Assembly: GCF_019048265.1 (NCBI RefSeq) | Contig: NZ_CP077311.1 | Span: 916,501 to 980,500 of the forward strand | Reading direction: 5' to 3' | Origin: Aeromonas sp. FDAARGOS 1405 | GTDB taxonomy: Bacteria; Pseudomonadota; Gammaproteobacteria; Enterobacterales; Aeromonadaceae | DNA length: 64,000 nt | Shown here: positions 51,862-61,943 of the stretch, in pieces | How the letters are laid out: each line of letters begins with the position of its first letter | Position numbering within the stretch: the stretch's first letter is position 1 | Position numbers and translations under genes: made by a program | The notes under the pieces: generated by a model | Told to the model about the DNA's origin: nothing | Databases searched by the model: none | Seen by the model: the letters and a program-made list of their open reading frames with translations, nothing else

Positions 51862-53370
51862 ATGGAGTTCAGTGTAAAGAGTGGCAGTCCAGAGAAGCAA
51901 CGTAGCGCCTGCGTCGTAGTCGGCGTATTTGAGCCGCGTCGCCTCTCTCCGGTTGCCGAACAACTGGACAAGATCAGCGATGGCTATATCAGTTCGCTGC
52001 TGCGCCGTGGCGACCTGGAAGGGAAACCAGGCCAGATGCTGCTGCTGCATCAAGTACCGGGCGTGCTCAGCGAGCGCGTACTGCTGGTCGGATGCGGCAA
52101 GGAGCGGGAACTCGACGAACGCCAGTACAAGCAGATCATCAACAAGACCATCACCACCCTGAACGAAACCGGCTCCATGGAAGCGGTCTGCTTCCTGACC
52201 GAGCTGCACGTCAAGGGTCGGGATACCTATTGGAAGGTGCGCCAGGCGGTAGAAACCACCAAGGCGGGCCTCTACAGCTTTGATCAGTTCAAGACCAACA
52301 AAGCCGAACCACGTCGCCCGCTGCGCAAGCTGGTGTTCAACGTGCCGACGCGTCGGGAACTGACCATTGGTGAAAAAGCCATCGCTCACGGTCTGGCCGT
52401 GGCCAAGGGTGTGCGGGTCTGTCGCGACGTGGCGAACATGCCGCCCAACGTCTGCAACCCGGCCTATCTGGCCTCCCAGGCCCGTCGTCTGGCCGATGCC
52501 TACGACAACATCACCACCAAGGTGGTGGGCGAGCAGGAGATGGCCGAACTCGGCATGAACTCCTATCTGGCGGTGGCCCGCGGCTCCGACAACGAAGCCA
52601 TGATGGCCATCATCGAATACAAGGGTCATCCGGATGCCAAGCCCATCGTGCTGGTCGGCAAGGGTCTGACCTTTGACTCCGGCGGCATCTCCATCAAACC
52701 GGCCGACGGCATGGACGAGATGAAGTACGACATGGGTGGCGCCGCCTCCGTGCTCGGTACCATGCATGCGCTGGCCCAGCTGCAACTGCCGATCAACGTC
52801 ATCGGCGTGCTGGCAGGCTGCGAGAACATGCCGGGTGGCAACGCCTATCGTCCGGGTGACATCCTTACCTCCATGTCCGGCCAGACCATCGAAGTGCTCA
52901 ACACCGATGCGGAAGGTCGTCTGGTGCTGTGTGATGCACTGACCTATGTGGACCGCTTCGATCCGGAAACCGTGATCGACGTGGCGACCCTGACCGGTGC
53001 CTGCGTCATCGCGCTGGGTCACCACACCTCGGGTCTGCTGGCTAACCACAACCCGCTGGCCCACGAGCTGCTCAACGCCTCCGAACAGGCGGGAGATCGC
53101 GCCTGGCGTCTGCCGTTGTTCGACGAGTATCAGGAGCAGATTGACAGCCCGTTCGCCGACATGGCCAACATCGGTGGTCGTCCGGCCGGCACAATCACCG
53201 CGGCCGCCTTCCTGTCACGCTTCACCAAGAAGTACAACTGGGCCCACCTGGATATCGCCGGGACCGCCTGGAAAAGTGGCAAGGACAAAGGCTCTACCGG
53301 TCGTCCGGTGCCCCTGCTGACCCAGTTCCTGCTGAACCGGGCTGGCGTGGATATCGAAGAGAAAGAGTAA
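51862..53370 (+). CDS. pepA: Leucyl aminopeptidase PepA
   Basis: Hexameric M17 aminopeptidase of 502 residues. The two-metal site motifs are present: [20 protein letters not shown] and [14 protein letters not shown]. In E. coli PepA also acts as a DNA-binding repressor (XerB) at cer-type sites and carAB. A GCGGAGC/GCTCCGC hairpin lies in its leader at 51765-51790. Divergent from lptF and first of pepA-holC-valS. Confidence 0.96.
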   Translation: MEFSVKSGSPEKQRSACVVVGVFEPRRLSPVAEQLDKISDGYISSLLRRGDLEGKPGQMLLLHQVPGVLSERVLLVGCGKERELDERQYKQIINKTITTLNETGSMEAVCFLTELHVKGRDTYWKVRQAVETTKAGLYSFDQFKTNKAEPRRPLRKLVFNVPTRRELTIGEKAIAHGLAVAKGVRVCRDVANMPPNVCNPAYLASQARRLADAYDNITTKVVGEQEMAELGMNSYLAVARGSDNEAMMAIIEYKGHPDAKPIVLVGKGLTFDSGGISIKPADGMDEMKYDMGGAASVLGTMHALAQLQLPINVIGVLAGCENMPGGNAYRPGDILTSMSGQTIEVLNTDAEGRLVLCDALTYVDRFDPETVIDVATLTGACVIALGHHTSGLLANHNPLAHELLNASEQAGDRAWRLPLFDEYQEQIDSPFADMANIGGRPAGTITAAAFLSRFTKKYNWAHLDIAGTAWKSGKDKGSTGRPVPLLTQFLLNRAGVDIEEKE

Positions 53371-53544
53371 CTCTCCGGCCCCTGCCGATGGCTACATCGG
53401 AAGGGTTGGCGTTACCCTGAACCACAAGGAAGAGGCCCGCCTCTTCCTTGTTTCATTCTTGAATCAGTGAGCTGCGGACGGGAAACGCCCCGTCAGCCTC
53501 ATGAGGCGGTCAACACTCCGTCACCGCAAAACGGGATCAACCTG

Positions 53545-54000
53545 ATGAGCCAAGTGACCTTTTACCTGATGAGCGAACAGGATGACGCGCAGGCCTCTGC
53601 GGTCGAGCGACTGGCCTGCACTCTTGCGGCCGAGTCGTGGGGCGCGGGCCATATCTACCTGTTCTGCAACGATGAGGCCCAGGCTCTGCGTCTGGACGAG
53701 CTGTTGTGGCAACTGCCGCCGGAGCGCTTTGTGCCGCACCAGCTGCAGGGCGAAAGCGGCATGGCTCCGGTGGAGATCGGCTATCAGCCACCGAAACGGC
53801 GCTACGCCCGCCTCATCAATCTGGCCACTGCGACACCTTTGTTTGCAGGACACTTCGCTCAAGTGGTAGATTTTGTCCCCACTGACGAAACACAAAAGCA
53901 GCAAGCTCGCGAGCGCTACAAGCACTATCGCCAAGCAGGCCATGCCCTCGAAATGAGGGAGCAGCCCGTCCTTGCCGCACCGGATCCGGCGCAGCCCTGA
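53545..54000 (+). CDS. holC: DNA polymerase III subunit chi
   Basis: Clamp-loader accessory subunit of 151 residues, bridging SSB to psi. The start [12 protein letters not shown] and the [25 protein letters not shown] block match HolC. ATG 53545 is chosen over the upstream ORF start because the family begins here. It lies between pepA and valS in the standard order. Confidence 0.93.
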   Translation: MSQVTFYLMSEQDDAQASAVERLACTLAAESWGAGHIYLFCNDEAQALRLDELLWQLPPERFVPHQLQGESGMAPVEIGYQPPKRRYARLINLATATPLFAGHFAQVVDFVPTDETQKQQARERYKHYRQAGHALEMREQPVLAAPDPAQP

Positions 54001-54064
54001 CTGCAACCAATTGATCCATAAAGAATCAACACCAGACTCCATCCATCCAGATTACGGCGAGACC

Positions 54065-56917
54065 ATGGAAAAGACTTTTAATCACAACGCCATCGAACAG
54101 GCGCTCTATCAGCACTGGGAAGCACAGGGTTACTTCAAGCCCCACGGCGACACCAGCAAAGACTCCTTCTGCATCATGATCCCGCCGCCGAACGTCACCG
54201 GCAGCCTGCACATGGGTCACGCCTTCCAGCAAACCCTGATGGATACCCTGATCCGCTACAACCGCATGCAGGGCAAAAACACCCTGTGGCAGGCAGGTAC
54301 CGACCATGCCGGTATCGCCACCCAGATGGTGGTTGAGCGCAAGATCGCCGCAGAAGAGGGCAAGACTCGCCACGATTACGGCCGTGATGCCTTCATCGAC
54401 AAGATTTGGCAGTGGAAAGAAGAGTCCGGTGGCACCATCACCCGCCAGATGCGCCGTCTGGGCGACTCCGTGGATTGGGAGCGCGAGCGCTTCACCATGG
54501 ATGAGGGTCTCTCTGCCGCCGTGCAGGAAGTGTTCGTCCGTCTTTACGAAGATGGCCTGATGTACCGCGGCAAGCGTCTGGTGAACTGGGACCCGAAACT
54601 CAACACCGCCATCTCCGATCTGGAAGTGGAGAACCGCGAGATCAAGGGCCACATGTGGCACCTGCGCTATCCGCTGGCCAACGGCGCCAAGACCGCTGAA
54701 GGCAAGGATTACCTGATCGTCGCCACCACTCGTCCGGAGACCATGCTGGGCGATACCGCTGTGGCCGTGAACCCGGAAGACCCGCGCTACAAGGCGCTGA
54801 TCGGCCAGCACATCCTGCTGCCGCTGGTGAACCGTCTGATCCCCATCGTTGCCGACGAACACGCCGACATGGAGAAGGGCACCGGTTGCGTGAAGATCAC
54901 CCCGGCCCACGACTTCAACGATAACGAAGTGGGCAAGCGCCACAGCCTGCCAATGATCAACATCTTCACCCTGGACGCTCACGTGCGTGCCGAGGCCGAA
55001 GTGGTCGATACCAACGGCAACCCGAGCAGCGCCTACGATGCCGCCCTGCCGAGCGAATTCGCCGGTCTGGAGCGCTTCGCCGCCCGTAAAGCGATTCTGG
55101 CCAAGCTGGAAGAGCTGGGTCTGCTGGACGAGATCAAGGATCACGTGCTGCAACAGCCGTACGGCGATCGCGGTGGCGTGCCCATCGAGCCGATGCTGAC
55201 CGACCAGTGGTACGTACGCGTGGCACCGATGGCCAAGACCGCCATCGAGGCGGTGGAAGATGGCCGCATCCAGTTCGTGCCAAAGCAGTACGAAAACATG
55301 TACTTCTCCTGGATGCGCGACATTCAGGACTGGTGCGTCTCCCGTCAGCTGTGGTGGGGTCACCGCATCCCTGCATGGTATGACGACGCCGGCAACGTCT
55401 ACGTTGGCCGCAGCGAAGACGAAGTGCGCGCCAAGCACAGCATCCCGTCCGTGACCACCCTGCGTCAGGACGAAGATGTGCTCGACACCTGGTTCAGCTC
55501 CGCCCTGTGGACCTTCTCTACCCTGGGCTGGCCGAACAACACAGAGGCGCTCAAGACCTTCCACCCGACCGACGTGCTGATGAGCGGCTTCGACATCATC
55601 TTCTTCTGGATTGCCCGGATGATCATGATGACCATGCACTTCATCAAGGACGAAAACGGCCAGCCGCAAGTCCCGTTCAAGACCGTCTACATCACCGGTC
55701 TTATCCGTGACGAAGAAGGCCAGAAGATGTCCAAGTCCAAGGGCAACGTGCTGGACCCCCTCGACATGATCGACGGCATCTCGCTGGAAGATCTGCTGGA
55801 GAAGCGCACCGGCAACATGATGCAGCCGCAGATGGCCGAGAAGATCGCCAAGCGTACCGCCAAGCAATTCCCGGAAGGGATCGATGCCCACGGTACCGAC
55901 GCCCTGCGCTTCACGCTGGCAGCGCTAGCCTCTACCGGTCGTGACATCAACTGGGACATGAAGCGCCTGGACGGCTACAACAACTTCTGCAACAAGTTGT
56001 GGAACGCCTCCCGCTATGTGCTGATGAACACCGAAGATCAGGATTGCGGTTTTGCCGGCGGCGAAATGCAGTTCAGTCTGGCGGATCGCTGGATCCAGTC
56101 CCAGCTGCAAGTGGCCATCCGTGACTTCCGTACCGCCCTCGATACCTACCGCTTCGACATCGCGGCTGGCGTGCTGTACGAATTTATATGGAACCAGTTC
56201 TGTGACTGGTATCTGGAGCTGACCAAGCCGGTGCTGACCAAGGGCTCCGAGGCCGAGCAGCGCGCTGCCCGCCACACCCTGGTGACCGTGCTGGAAACCC
56301 TGCTGCGTCTGGCACACCCGATCATCCCGTTCATCACCGAGACCATCTGGAAATCGGTCGCCCCGCTGGCTGGCGTACACGCCGACACCATCATGATTCA
56401 GGCCTTCCCGGAGTTCGACGCCGCCAAGGTGGACGAAGCTGCGATGGCGGATCAGGAGTGGGTGAAGGAGTTCATCGTCAGCATCCGCAACATCCGCGCC
56501 GAGATGAACGTGGCACCGAGCGTGCCCCTCAACGTGCTGCTCCAGTGCGATGCCAAGGATGCCCAGCGCGCAGCCGACAACGAGGCCTTCCTCAAGTCGC
56601 TGGCCCGCCTGGAGTCCATCCGCGTACTGGCGGACGGTGAAACCGCCCCGCTGTCAGTGAAGAAGCTGATCGGTGCGACCGAGCTGATGATCCCGATGGC
56701 CGGTCTCATCGACAAGGATGCCGAACTGGCCCGTCTGGCCAAAGAGGTTGCCCGTCTGGTCGGCGAGTGCGGCCGTATCGAAGGCAAGCTTGGCAACGAA
56801 GCCTTCGTTGCCAAGGCGCCGGAAGCGGTCATCGCCAAAGAGCGCGAGAAGCTGGAAGATTACCGTCTCCAGCTGACCAAGCTGGAAGCTCAGCAGGCCG
56901 AGATCGCCGCGCTGTAA
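54065..56917 (+). CDS. valS: Valyl-tRNA synthetase
   Basis: Class I aminoacyl-tRNA synthetase of 950 residues. The HIGH signature is in [13 protein letters not shown], the KMSKS motif in [11 protein letters not shown], the editing (CP1) domain contains [10 protein letters not shown], and a coiled coil ends the protein (about residues 890-950). All functional motifs look intact. ATG 54065 with GGCGAG before it is chosen over the longer ORF. Confidence 0.96.
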   Translation: MEKTFNHNAIEQALYQHWEAQGYFKPHGDTSKDSFCIMIPPPNVTGSLHMGHAFQQTLMDTLIRYNRMQGKNTLWQAGTDHAGIATQMVVERKIAAEEGKTRHDYGRDAFIDKIWQWKEESGGTITRQMRRLGDSVDWERERFTMDEGLSAAVQEVFVRLYEDGLMYRGKRLVNWDPKLNTAISDLEVENREIKGHMWHLRYPLANGAKTAEGKDYLIVATTRPETMLGDTAVAVNPEDPRYKALIGQHILLPLVNRLIPIVADEHADMEKGTGCVKITPAHDFNDNEVGKRHSLPMINIFTLDAHVRAEAEVVDTNGNPSSAYDAALPSEFAGLERFAARKAILAKLEELGLLDEIKDHVLQQPYGDRGGVPIEPMLTDQWYVRVAPMAKTAIEAVEDGRIQFVPKQYENMYFSWMRDIQDWCVSRQLWWGHRIPAWYDDAGNVYVGRSEDEVRAKHSIPSVTTLRQDEDVLDTWFSSALWTFSTLGWPNNTEALKTFHPTDVLMSGFDIIFFWIARMIMMTMHFIKDENGQPQVPFKTVYITGLIRDEEGQKMSKSKGNVLDPLDMIDGISLEDLLEKRTGNMMQPQMAEKIAKRTAKQFPEGIDAHGTDALRFTLAALASTGRDINWDMKRLDGYNNFCNKLWNASRYVLMNTEDQDCGFAGGEMQFSLADRWIQSQLQVAIRDFRTALDTYRFDIAAGVLYEFIWNQFCDWYLELTKPVLTKGSEAEQRAARHTLVTVLETLLRLAHPIIPFITETIWKSVAPLAGVHADTIMIQAFPEFDAAKVDEAAMADQEWVKEFIVSIRNIRAEMNVAPSVPLNVLLQCDAKDAQRAADNEAFLKSLARLESIRVLADGETAPLSVKKLIGATELMIPMAGLIDKDAELARLAKEVARLVGECGRIEGKLGNEAFVAKAPEAVIAKEREKLEDYRLQLTKLEAQQAEIAAL

Positions 56918-56943
56918 GCACCGCCCCAACCGATACAACAAAG

Positions 56944-56965
56944 CCCCCTGCCAAGGGGGTTTTTT
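56944..56965 (+). terminator. Terminator of valS
   Basis: CCCCCT/AGGGGG stem followed by TTTTTT. Confidence 0.85.
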
Positions 56966-56984
56966 CATATCCGCGCTCCCCGTT

Positions 56985-57971
56985 TCAGCTCACCAGCAGC
57001 CAGCCGCAGAAGCCGAGATAGAGCAGACCCACCAGCGCCAACCGCCCGGCGGTCATCACCCCCTTTCTGAAGCCCCACCAGAGCACCCCCACCGCCAGCA
57101 GCGTCACCAGCGAGGAGGCCATCATGGCGCCATCCAGCAGCCAGGGGGTGAAGAACAGACAGAACGCTTTGGGGATGGTGCCCTGGATCATCATGGCCCC
57201 GGAGATATTGGCCAGCGCCAGCCGGTTCTTGCCCTGTCGCACCCAGATCAGCACGTTCATCAGCTCCGGCATCTCGGTCGCCACCGGACTCAGCAGCAGG
57301 GCCGCCAGTACCGGCGAGAGGCCAAACAGCTCGCCCATGCTCTCCAGCTGATGAACAAACAGTTGCGCTGCCAGCGCCACCACTACCAGCGCCGCCAGCG
57401 TCTGCAGCAGCACCTTGCCAAGGGGCGGGATCCCGGCACTTGGAGCCAGCTTGAGGGGCTCAGGCAACTCGACCTCATGGCTGTCGCTTTGTTTCAGCTC
57501 GCGCCTCACATAAACGAGGTAGACCAGCACGAACAGAGGCGCCAACCAGCTCTTGCCGGTAAAGGCGACCAGACCCAGCATGGTCGCCACCAAAAAGATC
57601 CCCATAAACCAGCGCTGATCCCGGCCAATCTCGCGCTGTACCTCCCCATTGATGGCGCGCTCGGTACGCCCCATGCAAAGCAGCAGAGTGAGACCGACCG
57701 CACCATAGCCGATGGTGGCCAGCACCAGCGGCCCGCCGAGGGCGGCGCCGATGCCGATTTCCTGCTGGGCGGTCGTGTTGCCCATCAGCAGGGCGGTCAG
57801 GGTGACGATGCATTCGGGCAGGGCCGTACCCAGTGCAGCCAGCAGCGAACCAGTGGCACTTTGCGAGAGTTTGAAGTGGTGTCCGGTCCATTCGATGCCG
57901 TTGACGAAGTATTCGCAAGCAAGATAGATAGTGACCGCAGAGACGAGAAATAACAGCAGGGTAATCAACAT
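56985..57971 (-). CDS. Sodium/calcium-exchanger superfamily (CaCA) antiporter, probable Mn2+ exporter
   Basis: A 328-residue membrane protein with ten helices in two Na_Ca_ex repeats. Each repeat carries an acidic ion-binding motif: GSLLAALGTALPECIVTL and SPVATEMPELMNVLIW. CaCA exchangers swap Ca2+ or other divalent cations against H+ or Na+. The yybP-ykoY riboswitch at 58041-58165 senses Mn2+, which makes Mn2+ the likely substrate here. ATG 57971 is used; an ORF start at 58037 would sit at the riboswitch 3' edge and add a poorly hydrophobic extension. Confidence 0.85.
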   Translation of the reverse strand: MLITLLLFLVSAVTIYLACEYFVNGIEWTGHHFKLSQSATGSLLAALGTALPECIVTLTALLMGNTTAQQEIGIGAALGGPLVLATIGYGAVGLTLLLCMGRTERAINGEVQREIGRDQRWFMGIFLVATMLGLVAFTGKSWLAPLFVLVYLVYVRRELKQSDSHEVELPEPLKLAPSAGIPPLGKVLLQTLAALVVVALAAQLFVHQLESMGELFGLSPVLAALLLSPVATEMPELMNVLIWVRQGKNRLALANISGAMMIQGTIPKAFCLFFTPWLLDGAMMASSLVTLLAVGVLWWGFRKGVMTAGRLALVGLLYLGFCGWLLVS

Positions 57972-58040
57972 AATAGATACCGCCAGGCGAGCAGAATAAC
58001 CGATGGACCCGACATGGCTCGCCCGGCTGGCGTGCATATC

Positions 58041-58165
58041 GAGGCCAAAGGTCTTGCAGAGCGATAGTGCCTATCGCCGCCCATGCCATGGATGCGAGGA
58101 TCCAAGAGTGTTGACATGGGCCCGGCCCGGAATACGGGCGGGTTGCTACTCCCCAATGACTGAGG
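58041..58165 (-). promoter_or_regulatory. yybP-ykoY manganese riboswitch
   Basis: The minus strand carries the two most conserved elements of the class: GGGGAGTAGC (58145-58154) and GCAAGACC (58050-58057), with the GTCAACACTC segment between. The arms GCCCATG/CATGGGC and CGATAG/CTATCG form the internal stems. It lies 70 bases before the exchanger start. P1 pairing is imperfect (internal T-T mismatches), so the fold should be verified. Confidence 0.85.
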
Positions 58166-58335
58166 GGACGTTTTACCAACTCGACCGTCACCTCACAAGG
58201 CAAATTACTGACAACTCATTCAATAAGTTGTAAGGAAATGTATCGCCAGCCTCCCCTCCCAGGCGCCATTACGCTGTTGGCACACCGATTGCTGTAGGTA
58301 GTTCACTATCCACAACAGTTTGGGAAGGATGAACA

Positions 58336-58923
58336 ATGAAACGGTGGATCCAACATTTCTATCAACTGAACCGCCTCAATTGGCTGATGGTCTGGTTGTT
58401 GCTCTGCTGCAGCATCATTTTGCTGTTTCCGGCCGGGCTGATGAAAGGGGCCGTCAGCCAGTGGGCTGCGGATCATGCGGCCTGGCTGGGGGTCGGCATG
58501 CTGATCGCCATCTCCTACTTCTGCAGTCAGGGCTTCCTGATCGCCTGGGAGTGGGCTTGCGAAGAGTGGCAGGCGCGCCGTCAGCAGGACCAGCTGGCCC
58601 AGATGATCGGCTTCCTCGACTTCAACGAAAAGGCGGTGCTGCGCGAGTTCGTGCTACAGCGTAAAAGCGTCATAAACTTGCCGATCACCGAGCCCGCCGT
58701 CAAAAACCTGATGGATGCCGGCGTCCTCACCTATGCCTACGGCAAGCCGACCCGGGATAAGGATGACGAGAACCAGATCCGCGCCCTGATGATCGCCCTG
58801 CCCGCCCGACCGCTGCTCACCTACAAGGTGCTGGGGCTGTCGCGTGGCAAGATGAGCGACGAACAGGTGGAGCAGATCATGAACGCACGTCCCAAGTTCG
58901 CCCAGAAGGGGTTCCAGCGCTAA
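58336..58923 (+). CDS. Superinfection exclusion B (SieB)-like membrane protein
   Basis: A 195-residue protein with two N-terminal helices (LNWLMVWLLLCCSIILLFP, WLGVGMLIAISYFCSQGFLIAW), an Arg/Gln-rich linker, and a C-terminal soluble domain (FLDFNEKAVLREFVLQRKSV). It resembles chromosomal members of the SieB family, named after phage proteins that abort superinfecting phage. Whether the chromosomal proteins act against phage is unknown. No phage gene is near. Confidence 0.6.
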   Translation: MKRWIQHFYQLNRLNWLMVWLLLCCSIILLFPAGLMKGAVSQWAADHAAWLGVGMLIAISYFCSQGFLIAWEWACEEWQARRQQDQLAQMIGFLDFNEKAVLREFVLQRKSVINLPITEPAVKNLMDAGVLTYAYGKPTRDKDDENQIRALMIALPARPLLTYKVLGLSRGKMSDEQVEQIMNARPKFAQKGFQR

Positions 58924-58948
58924 ACGCCACCCAACCGCCAGATGCAAA

Positions 58949-58971
58949 AGAGCCGGACACTGTCCGGCTCT
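58949..58971 (+). terminator. Terminator of the SieB-like gene
   Basis: Perfect 11-bp inverted repeat AGAGCCGGACA/TGTCCGGCTCT with one central base. It is followed by CTAATTTC, a short T-tract. Confidence 0.7.
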
Positions 58972-59019
58972 CTAATTTCTGCGCGATGCTCTGTACCATC
59001 CCTTACGTCTTGTTGTGCC

Positions 59020-59874
59020 CTAACCCTTTAGGCTGGAGCAAAAGCTCACATCCGCAACCTTGGTCAGCGGATCGAAGCTGTGATAGAGCTCGAAACAGGG
59101 TCGATCATCAAATTCGAAACCGGCCGCTACCACCTCACCGATATGTTGCTGCCAGAGTGCGGGGTACTGGGCCGGGTCGGTCACGGTAAAACGTGACTGG
59201 CCATAGCGGCCGCCCGCCAGCTGCTGGATCTCCACATTGCCGCGGCCTTTGGTCCCCGCCGGCACGGTGACGCAAATATCGGTGCGGCACTGCTGGGGAG
59301 CCGTCACTTCGGGGTTGTCGTGGTAGATGAAGATCCACTCCCCTTCGGCCAAGCCCAACCCGACAGCCCATTGATAGAGCTGGTCACACACCGGCTCATA
59401 GCCTATGCCGTAAGGGCCGGTGACCCGGATATAGGCCAGAGTGCGCGCAGCCATCTGTTCGGTTTTCATCTGTAGCCTCCTTTCACTGGAACGGCCTTCA
59501 GCATAATCAGAGACCCGGGCAGCCGCGTGTCCATTCTTGCTCAGTTGCAAGAGTGACGGCTGGCGGCGCAACATCCCCGGTGCCATGGCAAACTGCTTGC
59601 GAAACGCCTTGGCAAAGGCCTGTGAGCTGGCAAAACCGGCCGAGAAGGCAATCTCGGTGATCGGGTCGCGACTGTAGCAGAGAGAGCGAGCAGCCCGCTC
59701 CAACCGCAGGCGGCGCTGCATCTCGGCCGGGGTTTCACCGGTGACGGCGGTAAAGACCCGATGAAAGTGATAGCTGGAGAGCGCCGCAAGACTGGCCGCC
59801 TCACTGAGGCAGAGCTCGGGATTCTGCTCCAGCGCCCGGATCACCGGGCGCAATCTGGCCTGATAATCGACCAT
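59020..59874 (-). CDS. AraC-type regulator with GyrI-like effector domain
   Basis: A 284-residue regulator. The N-terminal AraC HTH (about residues 15-110: SEAASLAALSSYHFHRVFTAVTGETPAEM) precedes a C-terminal GyrI-like/AraC-effector domain (about 140-284), related to the gyrase inhibitor SbmC and to Rob/BmrR ligand domains. It may sense a small hydrophobic ligand. It follows the YhhY-like gene with four bases between, so they form an operon. Confidence 0.88.
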   Translation of the reverse strand: MVDYQARLRPVIRALEQNPELCLSEAASLAALSSYHFHRVFTAVTGETPAEMQRRLRLERAARSLCYSRDPITEIAFSAGFASSQAFAKAFRKQFAMAPGMLRRQPSLLQLSKNGHAAARVSDYAEGRSSERRLQMKTEQMAARTLAYIRVTGPYGIGYEPVCDQLYQWAVGLGLAEGEWIFIYHDNPEVTAPQQCRTDICVTVPAGTKGRGNVEIQQLAGGRYGQSRFTVTDPAQYPALWQQHIGEVVAAGFEFDDRPCFELYHSFDPLTKVADVSFCSSLKG

Positions 59875-59878
59875 GCCG

Positions 59879-60376
59879 TTAGCGACTGACGCTCCCCGCC
59901 ACTCTGGCCATATAGAGCGCATCCACATAACGCCCCTGGCGGAAGGCATAGTCACGGGCTCGCCCCTCCTCGGTAAAACCGAACTTGCGATAAAGCGCCT
60001 GTGCGGCCTCATTGTCGGTATAGACGGTCAGCTCAATCCGGTGCAGGTTGAGCCAGTTATCGGCCAGATCAAGCGCCGCAGCCATCAGGGCAGATCCAAC
60101 CCCCTTGCCGGCCCAGTCATCCCGTACCCCCATGCCAATCCCGGCCACATGCTTGCGTCTCGGATTGGGCTCTACGTGCAAGGAGATCTGGCCCACCAAC
60201 TGCCCCTCCACCTCAGCGACCAGTGACACCACTCCACTCTGTTCCAGCCGCTGTTGCCATACCCCCAGGGTCGGAAAAGGCAGCTGCAAGGTGCCCGCCT
60301 GGGCATTGGGCATGGCGTAGAGATCCCGCAAGGCGGGGGCATCTGCGGGTTCGGCATGACGAATAGAAATACGCAT
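59879..60376 (-). CDS. yhhY: YhhY-like GNAT N-acetyltransferase
   Basis: GNAT acetyltransferase of 165 residues. It begins MRISIRHAEPADAPALRDLY and matches E. coli YhhY along its length, including GTLQLPFP, the acetyl-CoA-binding VRDDWAGKGVGSALM and RIELTVYTDNEAAQALYRK. E. coli YhhY is reported to acetylate aminoacyl-nucleotides for detoxification. ATG 60376 has GAAGGAG six bases upstream and is preferred over 60409. First of a two-gene operon with the AraC/GyrI regulator. Confidence 0.85.
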   Translation of the reverse strand: MRISIRHAEPADAPALRDLYAMPNAQAGTLQLPFPTLGVWQQRLEQSGVVSLVAEVEGQLVGQISLHVEPNPRRKHVAGIGMGVRDDWAGKGVGSALMAAALDLADNWLNLHRIELTVYTDNEAAQALYRKFGFTEEGRARDYAFRQGRYVDALYMARVAGSVSR

Positions 60377-60608
60377 ATGAGGCTCCTTCTCGAAGCCTTC
60401 ATCATGCAATATCCGACGTGGTTACACATCCCCCACCTGCACCTATTTGTCTTGCCTATCAAGGGGCGATGAAAAAGCGATTGACCCATCGCTGGGCAAC
60501 GCTCTGGACCGGTTCTGTGTCTGCGAGGAGAAAAACCATAACAGCAAGAACACTGCACAGCGACAGTGATGCCCCGTGGTCGACAACAACAGCCTTGCTG
60601 CGCACCTG

Positions 60609-60747
60609 ATGCGTGCCCTCATCAATGTGGAGAATAACGCCATCGATGCGGCCCAGCTCGATCTCCTCTAGCAGGCCGACATTGATTACGCCAAGCGGGT
60701 CGAGCTGGCACTGGTCACCTTGCTGCGCCGACTCACTAGCTGGCAAA
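60609..60747 (+). pseudogene. Unrecognised ORF remnant with an in-frame stop
   Basis: The frame from 60609 reads MRALINVENNAIDAAQLDLL, then TAG, and continues QADIDYAKRVELALVTLLRR without another stop for many codons. The amphipathic, protein-like composition on both sides of the TAG suggests a decayed gene. I do not recognise the family. The rest of the 60410-60800 gap holds no gene. Confidence 0.35.
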
Positions 60748-60758
60748 AACCATCAGCA

Positions 60759-60788
60759 ACAAAACGGGGCCATCAGGCCCCGTTTTCC
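60759..60788 (-). terminator. Terminator of the GrpB gene
   Basis: AAACGGGGCC/GGCCCCGTTT stem with loop ATCA, T-rich on the minus strand. Confidence 0.75.
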
Positions 60789-60805
60789 GTTGCATACACG
60801 CTCGC

Positions 60806-61363
60806 TCAGAGAGCAGGCCCCAGCCCAGCCAACCACCGCAGCGCGCGCGTCTCATGCTCTTTCACAAAGGCATTCTTGCCCGCACAGTAACGCTCGATAT
60901 CATGCTGACAGCTCGCAGCTAACGCCTGCTTCAACTCGGCGTATTCCCTGCATGCAGCCGAGTGGGCTCTTAGATAGTCACGAAAGGCCAGATGGCGGCG
61001 CACATGGTCATCCCCTTGCAAGAAGGCGTGGATCTGGTGAGTTCTCTCATCACCCCCCTTGCGGAAATAGCGGCGACGCGCAATCCCGCACTCCCCCATC
61101 GCCTCATAACCCAGCACCTCCATTTGCCCGTTCTGCTCATCAAGCCGATCCAGTGATGACACCTCCAGCATGATGTCAATGATGGGCTTGGCCGCCAGAC
61201 CAGGGACCGAGGTACTGCCAATGTGGTGGACAGCCAGCAGGCAATGATCCAGCACACTGCGCAGTTGGGTCTCTTCCGCCACAAAGTGGACTGGCCATTG
61301 AGGGTTGTAGGATACAACGTCGACTCTCACGATTTTAGCTCTCTGGATAATTGCCGATGGCAT
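60806..61363 (-). CDS. GrpB family (UPF0157) nucleotidyltransferase-like protein
   Basis: A 185-residue protein of the GrpB/UPF0157 family, related to nucleotidyltransferases. It shows YNPQWPVHFVAEETQLR, the HHIGSTSVPGLAAKPIIDIMLEV motif and RRRYFRKGGDERTHQIHAF. The family function is unknown. ATG 61363 is chosen because the sequence upstream is unlike the family. Monocistronic by appearance. Confidence 0.85.
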   Translation of the reverse strand: MPSAIIQRAKIVRVDVVSYNPQWPVHFVAEETQLRSVLDHCLLAVHHIGSTSVPGLAAKPIIDIMLEVSSLDRLDEQNGQMEVLGYEAMGECGIARRRYFRKGGDERTHQIHAFLQGDDHVRRHLAFRDYLRAHSAACREYAELKQALAASCQHDIERYCAGKNAFVKEHETRALRWLAGLGPAL

Positions 61364-61433
61364 CGGGCAACAGGGTATGCGATGGCTGGACAAGATAACC
61401 AGACGGCCAGCTACACGACAAATGACCAGCAAC

Positions 61434-61462
61434 AAAAACGGAGCCCGAGGCTCCGTTTTTCA
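61434..61462. terminator. Near-symmetrical terminator next to the small basic ORF
   Basis: AAAACGGAGCC/GGCTCCGTTTT with loop CGA-type bases; on the minus strand it ends the transcript of the small ORF at 61471-61578. Confidence 0.8.
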
Positions 61463-61470
61463 ATGCGTTA

Positions 61471-61578
61471 TCAATCCCGGACAGAACGCGCTTCGCGCTC
61501 TTGCCGCTCCCTTGCCAACAGGCGTTTGTACCACCAGCTACTGCGACGACGTTGTGCATTGGAAGAGCGACGAGCCAT
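61471..61578 (-). CDS. Candidate 35-residue very basic protein
   Basis: A minus-strand ORF of 35 codons encoding MARRSSNAQRRRSSWWYKRL... followed by an Arg/Glu-rich end. It finishes in TGA followed closely by TAA, 10 bases before a strong terminator. The terminator has no other gene to serve on that strand. The ribosome-binding site is weak (GGAA, 12 bases upstream). It may be a ribosome-associated or nucleic-acid-binding peptide, or the stretch may be a small RNA. Confidence 0.5.
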   Translation of the reverse strand: MARRSSNAQRRRSSWWYKRLLARERQEREARSVRD

Positions 61579-61943
61579 TTCTTAGGTTCCAGCCAAGAGT
61601 AGAAAGGAGCTGCATTATGCGACAGGGATCACGCCTATGTCTTTAGCTGGATCAAGAAAAGCCTCGCTGATCCCCTCAAATCATCTTCGTATCCTGCGAC
61701 CATCTGGCTACTGGCAACACCATCCCTGAGCACACCAGGCCAGCGGGCTCACTCAGACCAGCAACCCGGCCCGAGTTTACTTGACGGATAATCATACAGC
61801 CTGCTGGCATTGTGGAACCAATATGGTAGCCTGCCAGCGCCTGTGGGCAGCCTCTCGCTGCCACGCGCAAACTCCCGGTGAATTTGTCACGTCCTGACAA
61901 AATATAACCTTATTTATCAAATCGTTATTTGGATATTATCCCA

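Noticed and set aside
61619..61650. Nine-codon ORF MRQGSRLCL after AAAGGAG
   Set aside because: It has a good ribosome-binding site but is too short to support, with no downstream gene it would clearly regulate.
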